From: Orobanche coerulescens
Lineage: Eukaryota > Streptophyta > Magnoliopsida > Lamiales > Orobanchaceae
Assembly: GCA_033398695.1 (NCBI GenBank)
Contig: CM065818.1
Location: forward strand, 53,538,001 to 53,602,000
Length of the DNA stretch: 64,000 nucleotides
Direction of reading: 5' to 3'
The translations under genes and the position numbers were made by a program. Below are positions 42,698-54,163 of this stretch, piece by piece (position 1 is the first letter of the stretch; every line of letters begins with the position of its first letter). The notes below the pieces were generated by a model that saw only the letters and a list, made by a program, of their open reading frames with translations, made no database searches and was not told the DNA's origin.

Positions 42698-43145
42698 GAC
42701 CTGGTACTTGCCCGTCAAGATCCACGTCGAGGTTGACCCCCGCCTTCCGGTTTACAGGGTCGAACTACTCTAATGAAAACCTTGACATCACAAGCACATC
42801 CCTACTAAATCCTCAAGTCAAAGGTTTATGAATACCTATCACAACCTTTCGATTCCGTCATTGACTGTCCTGGAGTGAAATCCGTGTGACGAATCGAGGG
42901 TGAGTCGGTTCGAGTATACTAATCCAATTAGCATACCTATAACATGTGCTCCCACTAACCATTAGTATTCGACAGGCACTCTCCATGTCAAAGAACACGT
43001 CATACAAGTCTTCACATAAACTTAACGCCCAGTCAAGTTTCATCGACTTGCGAATGTTTAAGTATTTGAGCTATAAACCTTTCCAGTGTCGACCCCCTTA
43101 TCCAATAAGGAGTGGAATGTTCTGCTCTCAAATACACAGACTAGT

Positions 43146-43180
<35 letters not shown>

Positions 43181-43313
43181 CAAGTTAGGAATGCCAGTAA
43201 CTACCAGTAAATAAAGAAACATCCATTGCCTTATATTAGTGATTTACATAATAACAAGTACAATGCCCTCACTCAACATCCTCTGAGTGGCATTCGAGGG
43301 CATACTCCCAACA
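42698..43313 (-). mobile_element. A 3' LTR, proximal part
   Basis: After element S the A LTR resumes (GACCTGGTACTTGCCCGTC) and ends at 43313 with minus-strand TGTTGGGAGTATGCCCTCG. The two parts sum to 2010 bp, against 1986 bp for the right LTR. Confidence 0.9.
43149..43182. repeat. (TA)n expansion inside the A 3' LTR
   Basis: The run TATATATA... occurs where the right LTR has only TCTATATGTATATTTAC (50295-50312). It is an expansion specific to this LTR copy, so it arose after insertion. Confidence 0.9.
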
Positions 43314-44075
43314 ATCTCCCACTTGCACTCAATGCCATACACTATGGTATCTAATGCCCATGTTTTCCAGATGACGCTCTAAGCTAATCTGAGAAAGTGG
43401 CTTGGTCAGTGGATCAGCGACGTAGTCAGCTGACTCTACTCTATGCAGCACAATGTATCTCTTTTGCGAACGAATGCTCTTACAAGATGATACTCTCTCT
43501 CAATATGTTTGGTACTGTTGTGAAACCTCAGCTCCTAGGCCTGTGCTACCGCTCTGGTAGCGCAGCACAAGGTGTCACGTGAAGTTTTCCTTGTAACTTC
43601 TAAATTCTTCCTTTGGAGGCCTCCGAGGCTGCTTTATACTCAGCCTAAGAGGTGGAATTAGCAGTCGCTCTATACTTGGCACTATGCCATGATACTGCTC
43701 CTCCATTAAGAGTAAATGTAGCCAGAAGTAGACATAGAATCGTCTTACTGTCCTTGGAAGTCCAACTCAGTGAATCCCATCACATTCAGTTCTCCACCAC
43801 CATATATAAGAACCAGATCTCTAGTCCTTCTAAAGTACTTGAGAACGTTCTTTATGGCGGTCTAATGTTCCCGAACTAAGTTAGCCCGAAACCTACTTAC
43901 CACACTCCCAGCATGCGCAATGTCAGGTCTCGTACACAATAAAGCATATGTAAGGCTACCCACTGCCGAATCATATGGTATATAACTCATTTCCTTTCAT
44001 TGTTCCTCACTATGAGGACACATCTTCAAGGTGAGTTTTATTCCATGTCGCATCGGAAGGAACCCTCTTTAAGAT
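43314..44075 (-). pseudogene. A RNase H remnant and polypurine tract
   Basis: The purine tract CAAGTGGGAGATTG (minus strand) adjoins the LTR. Reading left from RT the degraded RNase H is recognisable by MCPHSEEQ, SAVGSLTYALLCTRPDIAH and, near the end, VADPLTKPLSQ and ERHLENMGIRYHSVW (43440-43340). Several stops and frameshifts interrupt it. Confidence 0.75.
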
Positions 44076-45016
44076 CTAATATATATAGAGGGCTTGGGAA
44101 CAACTTATCATTCTCTTCCATCTATCCCAGTAGAGTTGAATCCCAAGAATATAGGTTTCTTCTCCCAAGTCTTTCATGGAGAAATTACTCGAAAGCCAAG
44201 CTTTCACAGAACTGAGCATTTCCACATCATTTCCCATTAGTAGAATGTCATCTACATATAGTACTAAGAATGTGATCTTGCTCCCACTAACTCTCTTGTA
44301 TACACAAGGTTCCTCTTCATTTTGCACAAAGTCAAACTTTTTGACTGTATCGTCAAAATGAAGGTCCCAACTACATGAATACTGCTACAGTCTATTTCAT
44401 GGAGTCTACATCCACCATTGCTAGGTCATTGGTCGTGGGTCGGTCTCTTGTTTATCACTTGGAACCTCGAGGAAACCCAGTTCCTCCAAGTGCATAAAAT
44501 TATACCTCTCAAGTAATTTATACACCCTACTAGACCAACGAGGTGGTTGTACTTGTGTTTTAGAAGGTTCGGTTCCATTTTTCTTGCACAGGTGTCTCCT
44601 GAGGAGTTTCATTGTATTCTTCCAAAAAAAATTTTTACGTGCTCCGCCTTCCTGAATGAACTTTCTTCCAGGAAGTGTGCATGCAAAGCAATAACGATAT
44701 TTCGATCTTTGGGCATGTAGAATAGATAACCCATCGTCTCATATGAGAATCCAATGAAAAGTCTCCGCACGGACCTAGCATCCTACTTGTCCACCTTAGT
44801 CTTATAGACATAGGCGGGACATCCCCAAATCTTAATGTCATTAAGACTTGGTTTCCTTCCCTCCCACATCTCATGTGGAGTTTTAGGAATGGATTAGGAA
44901 GGACATCTGTTCAAGATATTTGCAGCAGTCAGGAGTGTATACCCCCACATGTAAATCGGTAAGTCAGAATAGCCTAGCATGGAACAGACCATGCCCAACA
45001 AGGTCTGATTCCTTCT
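44076..45016 (-). pseudogene. A RT remnant with core deletion
   Basis: From right to left the end of integrase (PHEMWEGRKPS, YLFYMPKDR) and the Pro/Arg-rich linker to about 44420 are readable in several frames. Near 44370-44405 the sequence jumps from the linker (VDS-like) through about 16 filler bases directly to the late RT region, omitting about 0.4 kb compared with copy C, including the first catalytic Asp motif QMDVKTAFLN. The second motif FLVLYVDDILLMGND is present near 44250. The enzyme cannot work. The same junction occurs in copy D. Confidence 0.85.
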
Positions 45017-45910
45017 TTATGACACACCATTTAACTGAGGAGTGCCTGGAGGTGTTAGTTGTGATACTATTCCATGTTCCTTAAGGAACTCGTCAAACTC
45101 CGTACTCATATACTCGCCACCTTGGTCTGACCGAAGTGCTTTGATATGATTACCAGTTTGTTTCTTGACTAGGGCCTTAAATTCCTGGAATTTCTCAAAG
45201 GCCTTAGATTTATGTTTCATTAAGTATACACAACCATACCTAGTATGATCATCTATAAACGTAATGAAGTACTGATATCCGTCACGTGGTGCTTCCAAAG
45301 CACCACATACACCGGTATAGATTAATCCGAGTTTATCAGCGGCTCTTTCAAAATTCCCTGTGAAGGGGGACTTAGTCATTTTGCCTTTAAGGCAAGATTC
45401 ACAAGTAGGAAAGGGATCCAATCCCAATGGACCCATAAGTCCATCCTTTTCCATCTTGTAAACCTTGGTCTGACCAACATGACCAAGTCTAATATGCCAT
45501 TTCAAAACTTGATTGGTTTCATCCCTTCCACGTTTTCTATTCATAGTATTCACAACTACTTTGTTGCTGAGATTTAGATGATACAATCCATTTAACAATG
45601 TAGCAGTACTCACTAGTTTATTTCTGAAATAAATTTTGCAGGAACCATCATCAATGAAAAATGAAAAGCCTTTTCGGTCCATGGCCGGAATGGATACAAT
45701 GTTTTTGTGCCCCTTGGGCAAAACAAGTACATCCTCTAAAGTCAAAACAAAGTCGGATTCTAAACCCAAAAGAAGTGATCCTATGTCGGTTGCCTCGACA
45801 CTATGCTCGTTTCCGACTGTGATCATAACTTCTCCAGCTCCAAGCTTCCTACTTTGTTCCAGATCCTGATTCATGGTACAAATATGAGAACTAGCACCAG
45901 AATCCAGAAT
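45017..45910 (-). pseudogene. A protease and integrase
   Basis: The protease signature ILDSGASSHIC follows immediately after an in-frame TGA at 45913-45911. Further on is the integrase zinc finger HIRLGHVGQTKVYK...CESCLKGKMTKSPF, then the core with YFITFIDDHTRYGCVYL, RSDQGGEYMS and LTPPGTPQLNG. The Glu-containing motif is broken by a stop right after NGVS at 45017. In the first core motif the catalytic Asp seems changed (LGLIYTGVCG where HTDVCG is usual). Pol is dead, but the domain order is clear and supports copia. Confidence 0.88.
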
Positions 45911-46843
45911 TCAGGAAGTAGAAAATACAGTAGCAGAACAATTTGTTTCCAAAACTAAAAGTTCTATACCTAAAGCGCCATGAAGAATAGGACAGTCTCT
46001 TGCCCAGTGGCCCAGCTCACCGCACTTGAGACAAGCGTCCTTCTTCTTGCTCTTCGGAACCATCGGGGACTTGCCCTTACCCTTAAGGTCCTTAACTTGT
46101 GATCTAGTCTGCTTCTTGGTCTTTTTCTCCTTATTCTTAGACCTCCTAGGTCCAGAAGAAATCACAAGAGCAGACTCCTTCATTTGCAGAATCTTCTTTT
46201 GAGACTGAGCGGTCACAAGTTTGTTCATTAGCCCAGCTAAATTACACGTAATCTCATCGAAATTGAAGTTCATAACAAACTGTGAGAAGGAATCAGGGAG
46301 AGACTGTAGGATAAGGTCGGTTTGGAGAGAAGTATCCATTTTAAAATCAAGATCCTCCAATCTCTCGATCATGGATATCATTTTGCGGACGTGGTCCCCA
46401 ACCTTCTCATCTTCCTTTATCCTTGCACCGAACAGTTGCTTGGATATCTCATATTTAGCAGTTCGAATATGCTCACCATAATGCTCGGTTAAGTGAGATA
46501 GAATCTGCCTAGCAGAAGTCATTTTCTCATGAGCTCTCTGAAGCTCATTAGACATGGAAGCCATCGTATAAGCACGGACTTTAACATAATCCTTAACCCA
46601 TTTTTCATGGTTTTCAATCTCTTCCTGATTAGCTCTTGTCCGCACAAGAGGCGCTGGAATGTCCGTCTCAAAGACGTATCCCAGCGCCTCTATACTGAGG
46701 ACAATCATCAGATTGCGGAGCCAATCCACAAAGTTAGGTCTAATCAGGGTGTTCTTCTCGAGTAGAATTGCGAGTGGATTCATTGTCATATTGAGAGTTA
46801 TGTCTGCATTTAAGTACGACAGATTAAATAGTGACTCGTTCAA
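45911..46843 (-). CDS. gag: A gag, open to the protease boundary
   Basis: This 310-codon frame encodes a copia Gag. It has NFVDWLRNLMIVLS near residues 37-50, a helical capsid-like region with HLTEHYGEHIRTAKYEISKQ, a basic Lys-rich segment, and a CCHC knuckle CLKCGELGHWARDC at about residues 272-285. It ends at TGA, where copy D has TGG (FSTSW), followed directly by protease in the same frame. So Gag is intact but separated from Pol by one stop. It could still supply capsid protein if expressed; expression is unknown. Confidence 0.85.
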   Translation of the reverse strand: MNESLFNLSYLNADITLNMTMNPLAILLEKNTLIRPNFVDWLRNLMIVLSIEALGYVFETDIPAPLVRTRANQEEIENHEKWVKDYVKVRAYTMASMSNELQRAHEKMTSARQILSHLTEHYGEHIRTAKYEISKQLFGARIKEDEKVGDHVRKMISMIERLEDLDFKMDTSLQTDLILQSLPDSFSQFVMNFNFDEITCNLAGLMNKLVTAQSQKKILQMKESALVISSGPRRSKNKEKKTKKQTRSQVKDLKGKGKSPMVPKSKKKDACLKCGELGHWARDCPILHGALGIELLVLETNCSATVFSTS

Positions 46844-48438
46844 TTATGATCTGAGTATATAATTAAGGTCTTTTCTATTCTTGTTACCCAGCTCCCACTA
46901 TTTTTATCGGAATAACACACTCCAGTGAAATCCGGAAATATCGTCGCTCTACTTCATAGTGGTGATCGAGTTCTTTATAAATCTTAATAGAGGGAAACCG
47001 AACAGGTTTCTAGTCTATTAATTTTCATAAAGTGGTGTCCAACACCAACCCATCTAATGGATGATTCGATCTTCTTTTTCCCCTTGTTCACTCCCCTCAA
47101 CCTATACGGTTTCTATGGTTCGTGAACAAGTTAAGTTTATACCATCGATGCAAATCAGTTTCACAATTGAATCTTATCCGGCAATCTATCAGGTTTCTAG
47201 GGATAAAATTTGCTCCAACCAAAGGCATCCAATGCGCTCCCGGTAATTTATCCGTCCTCCCCGAACGACGACCCCGATAACTCGGAAGCATAGCACATCC
47301 GGTTTGGATTTCAATTTCCCGAAATCTCGATGGAGGGAAGGAAAACCTTGAAACCTTATAAACTTAATAATTTGTTGTGGGAGAATTTTCGCGATTAACA
47401 TTACACTTTGCACATTAATCATTTTAGCGCGTTTGTGGCATTCATACAATATGAAAAAACCATTCACAACCTAGTTGCTACCAACATGTGGTTCATGGAC
47501 CGTTCCTAGAAAACAAAAAACTCTGTAATCTAATTACAAGTCTTCGTCTTGAATCTTCGTCTTCTCGAAACAAATCTTCCTCCGTTCTTCGTCATTACAT
47601 ATAAATTTTACATTGAAAATTGCATCCTAGATACAAATATTTCTAATAAAATAAATAGGCTCAAAACGGCCTTTACAACCCAATGGAATAAAACGAACGA
47701 TTCAAACTAAGTCCATGAACCACATCCCCATTCAAAAGCATTCATCCAATAAATACTATATAAATGGAAAGCGTAAAGATACATTGATCCAATCAACAAT
47801 TCGAATTGATCCAATCGATTCACATAATCGGTAATGTGAAAAACGTTCAAATAATTCGGTCGATCACAAGTATTCCATTCAATCAATTTTCCCTTATAAA
47901 ATGAAATACCATATATCATTTTAATCATATTAAATCCAATTTAAAATGTGGGAAATTGATTTTAGGAATATACGAAGAAAACAAGCCCGAAACGGGTCCG
48001 AAAAGGGCTGAACCGCGCCCGAAAAACACCAATGGGCTGCAGTTGGGCTGCCCAGCAGCCCTGGGCCGCGGCCCCCTGTGCCTGGTCCGCGGCCCATAGT
48101 ACAATCCCTTCCGATCCGGGCTGCAACAGCCCTGGGCCACGGCCCCCGAGCCCTAGGCCGTGGCCCCCTGCTTCCGGACCACCCCCGGACTATTCAACGG
48201 CAATTCGGGGCTAGTTTTTCGACCGGATATCCAAAATCTATATTTTCCAATATTCATATCATTAATATAACTCATATTTCCAAGAAATAGAAGATTTATA
48301 TTTAGACATAAACTTACGAAAAATACAACTATAACGAACGAAAAAAAACATATACCACGATTATAACTAAAATGATTCAAATCATTCACCATCTAATCGA
48401 GCATTCCAAATACCAATATCATATATACGATCGCAAGA
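46844..48438 (-). other. A untranslated leader
   Basis: About 1.6 kb between primer-binding site and gag, without a conserved frame. The copies C (56111-56250) and D (57056-58400) contain matching parts, so the leader belongs to the family. A GC-rich palindromic block lies at 48030-48180. Near gag, TATAGTGGGAGCTGGGTAAC-like sequence (46890) matches GATAAAAATAGTGGGAG in D at 58360. Confidence 0.75.
48030..48180. repeat. GGGCC-NN-GGCCC palindromes in the A leader
   Basis: The perfect palindrome GGGCCGCGGCCC lies at 48063-48074, and variants at about 48083 (GGTCCGCGGCCC), 48134 (GGGCCACGGCCC) and 48153 (AGGCCGTGGCCC), spaced 19-50 bp. In copy D the equivalent leader region (57130-57250) has other dyads such as GATCGCGATC and GCGGTC-type words. 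It may form RNA stems in the 5' untranslated leader. Confidence 0.65.
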
Positions 48439-48455
48439 CCTATGCTCCGATACCA
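48439..48455 (-). other. A primer-binding site
   Basis: Minus-strand TGGTATCGGAGCATAGG starts one base from the LTR edge at 48457. It is a variant of the initiator tRNA-Met site and fixes the minus orientation. Confidence 0.85.
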
Positions 48456-48456
48456 C

Positions 48457-50442
48457 TGTTGGGATTCGGTGCCTAAAATGAAGGCCCAGCGGAAGCGGTA
48501 AAACGAAAATTAATTCGATCTGAATCCCTACGAGGATCGATCGAGCTACGTATATACGAATATATAAAACAAAACACAAGAGATACGAAATACCCTCGTA
48601 GTCCGTTGATTAAATGGTATCCTTCTCTTGAGCTATTCCCCAAGCTTTGCTTGATTTCCCTATGATCCAATCCGCTCCAAGCTCTTGGATGATCCAACGC
48701 CGAAAGCACCGCGTCTCTACTTGCCACGCGTCGGAGAAACGACCGGAATGACAACACCTAGCTATCCTCCAAGGATACGGCTAGAGCTAGGATGATGAAG
48801 CTTTCGATTATAACACTCTAAGTGTATAATCTATATCTCACTTTAATTTTCTCCAAGAAAATATATGAATGTATAACGAAGAAGATGATGAATAGTATGA
48901 AGCCTTTGGAAACTATTTCCTCTCTCTTTTCTTCTTGCCAAAAACGTGGCTTCAAGTGTCACTATGAGAGATTTGGTCTTCATACATATATTCTTATCAT
49001 ATCACCCCATATCTCCCACCTTTTGACAATATCACCAAAATGATATTTGTCCCCTTGATATGTCACAAAGCTAGTACCCGACCAAGTGAAGACTAAGACA
49101 ATGGAGGGAGTAGGTGACTTGGGGCGGCCATCTAGAAGGACCCGGACAAGTTCGGTCCGTTTCGGACTCCCGAAAGTCCAAATAGATAAACTCTGATTCC
49201 GTTCCGATGTATTTATATGGATTAATTAATCCAATTAATTAATCATATCAAATACATAATAACATAATTAATTTCTCCAAGAAATAATTATATTCATGAA
49301 TTAAATTAATCACCAGCAATTTATTTAGTTCATTAGGCCGTAAATCAATTTATCTAATAAATCGATTTAGACATATAATGTCCCAAATTAGATATCCAAT
49401 ATCTAATATTCATAATGAGATAATAAGCTTGATTCATTCTGTCGTCAATCCTATTGCGTGACTCGGTAGGTCCGTATCAGTCAGCAATGGGAGGAACCAA
49501 AGAGTAGTAGAACCACCTAGCCAGCCTGGCAGCCTACACTGTACCCCAACTGAGAACGAATGATGGGATCATTCAAGAACCATTCTGTCGTGAATAGAAG
49601 TATACGTATAAACCCTTCTTTCAAGTGTCCCGATCAAGTTATAGGGTCACGGTCAGTCAAACCCTATCTGTACTTGACGCTATGCATGCGCTAATGCAAA
49701 TCAAGATCATCAAGCTCTCGTGTATCCAATACAACTAGCTCCAATGCTTTGGCCAAAGATTTATGATCTCATCTGCCAATAACCACATTGGACATAAAAC
49801 CCGCTCACTAACGGGCGAAAGAATTCTATCTTGGTATTCAGTAGGACCTGCTACTTGCCTGTCAAGATGCACGTCGAGGTTGACCCCCACCTTCCGGTTT
49901 ACAGGGTCTAACTACTCTAATGAAAATCTTGACATCACAAGCACATCCCTACTAAATCCTCAAGTCGAAGGTTCACGAATAACTATCACAACCTTTCGAT
50001 TCCGTCATTGACTGTCCCAGAGTGAAATCCGTGTGACAAATCGAGGGTGAGTAAGTTCGAGTATACTAATCCAATTAGCATACCTATAATGTGTGCTCCC
50101 ACTAACCATTAATATTCGACAGGCACTCTCCATGTCAAAGAACACGTCATACAAGTCTTCACATAAACTTAACGCCCAGTCAAGTTTCATTGACGTGCGA
50201 ACGTTTAAGTATTTGAGCTATAAACCTTGCCAGTGCCAACCCCCTTATCCAATAAGGAGTGGAACGTTCTGCTCTCAAATACACGGACTAGTTTCTATAT
50301 GTATATTTACAAGTTAGGAATGCCAGTAACTACCAGTAAATAAAGAAACATCCATTGCCTTATATTAGTGATTTACATAATAACAAGTACAATGCCCTCA
50401 CTCAACATCCTCTGAGTGGCATTCGAGGGCATACTCCGAACA
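48457..50442 (-). mobile_element. A 5' LTR
   Basis: The LTR is 1986 bp, uninterrupted, with minus-strand TGTTCGGAGTATGCCCTCG...CCGAATCCCAACA. It shows the empty site for element S (GGTATTCAGTAGGACCTG at 49841) and is followed by the ATAGT target duplication. Confidence 0.92.
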
Positions 50443-50968
50443 ATAGTAATACAATCAGTGATCGCAATATTTCTTTTATTGCAGTTTATGCATATTCCGT
50501 TATCAAGTACTTGCACTGGCTGTTTTCTGACCCCTTCAGGGGTGAATACTTTTTGTGTATTTAGGTACAGATCTTCGTGGCGAGCAGGCACAGGAGGGGC
50601 ACGAGGACGACGAGCAGCGGTGAGATTTGGGCTGAGACCCAAATGATTTTGAAATGGTTTATAACTAAGGACTCGAGGTCCAAAAAGGTTTTTCGTTTTA
50701 TAAAACTCTTGTGATGAATGAGATTTGGGTTGAGACCCTAATATTTCGAAAATGATACAAATTCATACTTGAGGTCCTAAAATTCATACTTTTCTATTTT
50801 CTAAAACTCCTAAGATGATTATTCGTTTTCAAAGACTTTAGTTGTTTTCTAAACATTCAAAACTTCTTGGAAACTTCTCTTAATGATTGTCGTTGTTTGT
50901 CTATGACTGATATTTGCGTGGTATATTTTATATTATTAGAATACTTGTACTAGCAAATTCGAATTGAT
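50443..50968 (+). mobile_element. Gypsy LTR, third piece
   Basis: This 526-bp stretch between A and the next copia copy contains two diverged units beginning GAGATTTGGG(C/T)TGAGACCC at 50621 and 50718 (period about 97 bp), and an AATACTTGTACTAGC segment. It plausibly continues the R/U5 of the LTR interrupted at 29198. No coding region is seen. Confidence 0.4.
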
Positions 50969-51347
50969 TGTTAGGAGTATGCCCTCGAATGCCACTCAGA
51001 AGATGTTAGAGTGAGGGCATTGTACTTGTTATTATGTAAATCATTATCAAAAGGCAATTGTATATTTATTTATTTACTGGTAGTCACTGACATTCGTGAC
51101 TCATAAATATATATATAGAAACTAATCCGTATATTTGAGAGCAAAATATTCCACTCCTTATTGGATAAGGGGACCGGCACTGGAAAGGTTTATAGCTCAA
51201 ATACTTAATCGTTCGCAAGTCGATGAAACTTGACTGGACATTAAGTTTATGTAAAGACTTGTATGACGTGTTCTTTGACTTGGAGAGTGCCTGTCGATCA
51301 CTAATGGTTAGTGGGAGTACACGTTATAGGTATGCTAGTGAGATTAG
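50969..51347 (+). mobile_element. B: start of a plus-strand Angela-like LTR
   Basis: TGTTAGGAGTATGCCCTCG opens a 379-bp segment that matches the A LTR in reverse (50442 down to about 50067). It breaks off at GAGATTAGT, where the minus-strand LTR of C starts. It probably belongs with D (56251 onward) as one plus-strand element, with about 150 bp of LTR missing between. Confidence 0.75.
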
Positions 51348-53331
51348 TGTTGTGATTCGGTGCCTAAAACGAAGGCCCAGCGGAAGCGGTAAAACGAAAA
51401 TTAATTCGATCCGAATCCCTACGAGGATCGATCGAGCTACGTATATACGAATATATAAACGAAAAGCAAGAGTCGTAAGAAACTAACCCTCGAAGTCCGT
51501 TGATTAAATGGTAACCTTCTCTTGAGCTATTCCCCAAGCTTTAGTTTGATCTCTACGAGTTCAATCCGCTCCAAGCCCTTGAACGATCCAACGCCGAAAG
51601 TACCGCGTCTCTACTTGCCACGCGCCGGAGAAACGACCGGAACAACGATCACCTTGCTATCCTCCGAGGATACGGCTAGAGCTAAGTGATGAAGCTTCCA
51701 ATATGAAATTATAACACTCTAAGTGTATAACTCACAATCTCTCTTTGAATTCTTGATTTTTCTCTAAGAAAAACTCTCAAGAAATAGATGAAGAAGAAGA
51801 CTTTTAGAAAGAACTTTTCTCTCTCTCTACACTTAAACTCACGTATGAAAACAATCAATTAGTGTATGAGAGATTGAAGTCTTCTTATCTATATTCTCCT
51901 TCCACATGTTACAACTCATTCACATGAGAATATTGCCCCACAAGTCATTTTCCTTGCATTATCATCAAATAAAAATTGGAAAGAAAAGACAATGGGAAGG
52001 TAGGTGGAAGGGGGTTGGCCATGATGAAAAAACGGATGAGTTCGGTTCGTTTCGGACTCTAGCGAGTCCAAACAGATAAACTCCGATTCCATTCCGATGT
52101 ATTTATATCGATCAATTAATCCAATTAATTAATCATATCAAATACATAATAACATAATTAATTTCTCCAAGAAATAATTATATCCATGAATTAAATTAAT
52201 CACCCAGTGATATATTTAATTCATTAAGCCGTAAATCAATTTATCCGATAAATCGATTTAAACATCGAATGTCCCAAATTAGATATCCAATATCTAATAT
52301 TTATAATGAGAGATTAAGCTCGATTCATTCCGTCGTCAATCCTAATGCGCGACTCGGTAGGTCCGTCTCAGTCAGCAATGGGAGGAACCAAAGAGTAGTA
52401 GCACCACCTAGCCGGCTGGCGGCTACACTGTACCCCACCGAGAACGAATGATTGGGATCATTCAAGAACCATTCTGTCGTGAATACCAAGAACGTATAAA
52501 CCCTTCTTTCAAATGTCCCGATCAAGTTTTAGGGTCACGGTCAGTCAAACCCTATCTGTACTTGACGCTATGCATGCGTTAATGCAAATCGAGATCATCG
52601 AGCTGTCGTGTATCTAATACAACTGGCTCCAATGCTTTGGCCAAAGACTTATGATCTCATCTGCCAATAACCGCATAGGACATCTAACCCGCTCACTAAC
52701 GGGAGAAAGAATTCTATCTTGGTATTCAGTAGGACCTGCTACTTGCCCGTCAAGATGCACGTCGAGGTTGACCCCCGCCTTCCGGTTTACAGGGTCGAAC
52801 TACTCTAATGAAAATCTTGACGTCACAAGCACATCCCTACTAAATCCTCAAGTCGAAGGTTCACGAATACCTATCACAACCTTTCGATTCCGTCATTGAC
52901 TGTCCCGGAGTGAAATCCATGTGACGAATCGAGGGTGAGTCGGTTCGAGTATACTAATCTAATTAGCATACCTATAACGTGTGCTCCCACTAACCATTAG
53001 TGTTCGACAGGCACTCTCCATGTCAAAGAACACGTCATACAAGTCTTTACATAAACTTAACGCCCAGTCAAGTTTCATCGACTTGCGAACGATTAAGTAT
53101 TTGAGCTATAAACCTTTCCAGTGCCGACCCCCTTATCCAATAAGGAGTGGAACGTTTTGCTCTCAAATACACGGACTAGTTTCTATATGTTTATTTACGA
53201 GTTAGGAATGCCAGTAACTACCAGTAAATAAAGAAACAATCATTTGCCTTATATAAATGGTTTACATAATTACAAGTACAATGCCCTCACTCAACAACCT
53301 CCGAGTGGCATTCGAGGGCATACTCCTAACA
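51348..53331 (-). mobile_element. C 3' LTR
   Basis: This 1984-bp LTR runs from plus-strand TGTTGTGATTCGGTGCC to ATACTCCTAACA. It is homologous over its full length to both A LTRs, though the part at 51480-52030 is more diverged. Confidence 0.9.
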
Positions 53332-54163
53332 ATCTCCCACTTGCACTCAATGCCACACACTATGGTATCTAATACCCATGTTCTCCGGATGACGCTCCAA
53401 GCTAGTCGAGATAGTGGCTTAGTCGAGTGGATCGGCGACGTTGTCGGCCGAGTCTACTCTAGCGGCACAATGTATCCCTTGCGAACAAATTCTCTTACGA
53501 GATGATACTTCCTCTCAATATGTTTGGTCTGTTGTGAAACCTCGGCTCCTTGGCTGCGCTACGCTCTGACTCCGTCGTTGTCGCGATGAACAGTAGCATT
53601 TCAGCACATGGTATCACTTGAAGTTCTCCCGAAACTTCTTAATCCGTAACCCTTCCTTGGAAGCCTCCGAGGCTTGATACTCGGCTGACAGTGGAATCGC
53701 AGTCGCGCTTTGCTTGGCACTACGCCAAGATCTGCTCCTCCATTAAGAGTAAATATGTAGCGAAGTGGACATCGAGTCGTCCTTCGGTCCTTGGAAGTCC
53801 GAATCGGTGAATCCCACCACATCCAAATCTCCACCGCCATACATAAGAACCATATCTCTCGTTCTTCTCAAGTACTTGAGAACGTTCTTTCTGAAGATCC
53901 AATGTTCCCTACAGGTTTGCTCGAAACCTACTCACCACGCTTACGGCATGCGCGATGTCGTCTTGTACACAACATAGCATACATAAGGCTACCCACGGCC
54001 GAAGCATATGGTATATTACTCATTTCCTTGCGTTGTTCCTCACTTTGAGGACACATCTTCAAGGTGAGTTTTATTCCATGTTGCATCGGTAGGAACCCTC
54101 TTTTAGAATCATCCATCTTAAATCGCTTTAAGATCTTATCTATATAGAGGGCTTGGGAAAGGC
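53332..54163 (-). pseudogene. C RNase H remnant and polypurine tract
   Basis: The purine tract CAAGTGGGAGATTG lies next to the LTR on the minus strand. RNase H is recognisable from MDDSKRGFLPMQHGIKL (54116) with MCPQSEEQRKEMSNIPYA. It has many small deletions, and later motifs are barely readable. It is not functional. Confidence 0.7.

Larger units (their letters stand above)
29199..50442 (-). mobile_element. Element A: Angela-like Ty1/copia element
   Basis: On the minus strand both LTRs read TGTTGGGAGTATGCCCTCG (TGTTCGGAG in the right copy) ...GGCACCGAATCCCAACA. A perfect ATAGT duplication flanks the whole (29194-29198 and 50443-50447). The right LTR (48457-50442) is 5', followed leftward by a tRNA-Met-type primer-binding site, a long leader, gag, protease, integrase, RT and RNase H, the copia order. 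The LTR start and the integrase finger resemble Angela/BARE elements from memory. RT has lost its core and pol carries many stops. Element S is nested in the left LTR, so A itself is about 9.1 kb. Confidence 0.9.

Noticed and set aside
48032..48290. Proline/alanine-rich frames in the A leader
   Set aside because: They derive from the GGCC palindrome cluster and are not conserved in D.
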